Positions 5,509 through 6,521 of a stretch of DNA of 6,521 bases are shown here, piece after piece. The stretch is from positions 1 to 6,521 of the forward strand of contig SBBP01000083.1 of the NCBI GenBank assembly GCA_005239655.1, given 5' to 3'. How positions within the stretch are numbered: position 1 is the stretch's first letter; each line of letters starts with the position of its first letter. The notes below the pieces were generated by a model. It made no database searches. It was given only the letters and a program-made list of their open reading frames with translations, and had not been told where the DNA came from. Source of the DNA: Candidatus Microgenomatus auricola (GTDB taxonomy: Bacteria > Patescibacteriota > Patescibacteriia > UBA9570 > XYC2-FULL-38-9). The translations under genes and the position numbers were made by a program.

Positions 5509-5596
5509 TACTTCTCCGTGGCTAATTTTAGCTAAAAATGTTCCACGTTGCCGCACCAAAGTTCTACACCACTTTTTCGCTAAAAACTCAATAAAC

Positions 5597-5605
5597 TGCT
5601 AGTAT
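5597..5605 (+). promoter_or_regulatory. Predicted extended -10 for the MYG1-like gene, leaderless start
   Basis: TGC-TAGTAT (5597-5605) is an extended -10, and the region 17-18 nt upstream has no good -35. Transcription would start near 5612, two bases before ATG 5614, and no Shine-Dalgarno exists. The rest of 5509-5596 shows only the AT-rich inverted repeat GCTAA-TT-TTAGC (5521-5532) and two GCTAAAAA copies (5531-5538, 5579-5586). Confidence 0.45.
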
Positions 5606-5613
5606 TTATCTAT

Positions 5614-6521
5614 ATGTCCGAAATCTCAGAAAAACCCACACAAGCAACGCCTGTGCATACGCTCGTTCTCTATCCTCGTCCACATGCGGATACGATTTTG
5701 AGCACCTTTTTGCTCAAAACCTACGGAAAACAGGCTTTTCCAGGAGTGGAGTCCGCAAAAATGGAGTTTTGGACAAAGCTGAAAGAGGGCAAAACATCAC
5801 AGGAATTACTCTCAGAAGGTTATCTTCTTGTTGATATGGGCGGGGGGACATTTGACCATCACGGCACGAAGGAGTGTGCATCCCAATTGATTGCAAATAC
5901 GCTTGGTATTGCCGAATTACCGGAGCTGCAAAAGCTGCTGACGTGGGTCAATCGCGATGAAAAAGAAGGCAAGGGCACAACGTCAAAAGACGCGGTCGAC
6001 CGTGCGCTGGGACTATCTGGATTGATCATGAGTTTACATCGGTTGCATCTCGAGGAACCGCAGAACGTCTTTGACACAATCTTTCCGTTACTGGAAGCAC
6101 ATACTGCTCAGGAAAAGCGTCGTCTGTATGAAGTCCCCAATGAGTGGGCAGAGGCAAAAAAAAGTGGAAAAGCGCAACTGTACGTGATGAAGCACATTAA
6201 ACGTGATGTGACTGTCGTGCGCATTGCCACAACAAGTACAGATCTCGTTGGGTTTTTGCGCAATAGTCGCGATGTGAAAGCAGATGTTGTTGTGCAACTG
6301 TTGCCGAGTGGACACATCAACTTGATCAGCAACCAGAAATCAGATATTCACTTGCAAGACACAGTTCGTATCTTACGTATTGAGGAGGCTCGTAAGAAAA
6401 AAATTGACATCACGCAATTCACCCCTGAGCAGCTCGGTTCTGTTGGCCGCCTTCCACAAATCCCTGAGTGGTTTTACGATACCGCAGCAAATACGGTGCA
6501 AAATGGTGGCGTCGTTCCAGA
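5614..6521 (+). CDS. MYG1/UPF0160-like DHH-type predicted metal-dependent phosphohydrolase (C-terminus outside window)
   Basis: 302 codons are visible and the gene is open at the right edge. The N-terminal domain has LVLYPRPHADTILSTFLL (17-34, with H24 and D26 as likely metal ligands, like the FHADE...FLL motif of MYG1), LLVDMGGGTFDHHG (71-84, with D74 and the D81-H82-H83 triad), a helix ending in ANTLGI and NRDEKEGKG (113-121). These are the hallmarks of the DHH/MYG1 metal-dependent nuclease or phosphoesterase fold. Eukaryotic MYG1 is a 3'-5' RNA exonuclease, and the substrate of this bacterial relative is not known. Residues 186-258 (KAQLYVMKH...VRILRIEE) match a segment of the GC-rich protein encoded upstream. 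The visible part ends with IPEWFYDTAANTVQNGGVVP. ATG 5614 fits the promoter. The gene is head to head with the GC-rich gene across a 353-nt intergenic. Confidence 0.7.
   Translation, partial: MSEISEKPTQATPVHTLVLYPRPHADTILSTFLLKTYGKQAFPGVESAKMEFWTKLKEGKTSQELLSEGYLLVDMGGGTFDHHGTKECASQLIANTLGIAELPELQKLLTWVNRDEKEGKGTTSKDAVDRALGLSGLIMSLHRLHLEEPQNVFDTIFPLLEAHTAQEKRRLYEVPNEWAEAKKSGKAQLYVMKHIKRDVTVVRIATTSTDLVGFLRNSRDVKADVVVQLLPSGHINLISNQKSDIHLQDTVRILRIEEARKKKIDITQFTPEQLGSVGRLPQIPEWFYDTAANTVQNGGVVP

Overview
The window looks bacterial. The genes are compact, the start and stop codons are standard, there are sigma70-type promoters, and two housekeeping proteins are easy to recognise (FtsH and ribosomal protein S1). 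A short four-S1-domain RpsA with an acidic tail, a small heptad-repeat protein of unknown role and a MYG1-like DHH protein together suggest a Patescibacteria/CPR-type genome. That assignment is an inference from gene style, not from a marker phylogeny. TGA is used as stop (sulfite-exporter-like gene) and no gene carries in-frame TGA, so the UGA=Gly code of Gracilibacteria and Absconditabacteria is unlikely.

Left part (1-2984), ordinary base composition near 50% GC. The N-terminal 181 codons of ftsH run leftward off the window. A TauE/SafE-family membrane permease starts divergently from a 111-nt intergenic that holds two back-to-back promoters. Next comes rpsA with its own promoter and a 76-nt leader, ended by a 12-bp stem-loop terminator that works in both directions. 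The facing gene (2986-3438, minus) encodes a 150-residue coiled-coil protein built on seven 21-bp units.

Right part (about 3525-5450), an island of roughly two-thirds GC by eye. It contains one minus-strand gene of 515 codons (3713-5260). The transcript predicted from a strong AT-rich promoter (TTGACA, 17 nt, TATCAT at 5480-5508) would have a 213-nt leader full of hairpins and a possible pseudoknot, a strong Shine-Dalgarno next to the last hairpin, and a 3' region with a 33-nt near-perfect palindrome and a terminator-like stem-loop. Long palindromes therefore sit near both ends of the island.

The last gene (5614 to the window end, plus) returns to normal composition and encodes a MYG1/DHH-type predicted metal-dependent phosphohydrolase. 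Aligned by eye, the GC-rich protein appears to share its layout at both ends (N-terminal fold and a KAQL...RVEE/RIEE segment) but lacks the DHH motif. The main hypothesis from this window is a GC-rich, probably acquired gene for a degenerate or diverged MYG1-like paralogue, enclosed by structured RNA and sitting head to head with an intact relative. Three plus-strand promoters share an extended -10 beginning TGCTA, and two of them would start transcription at or next to the start codon (leaderless mRNA).
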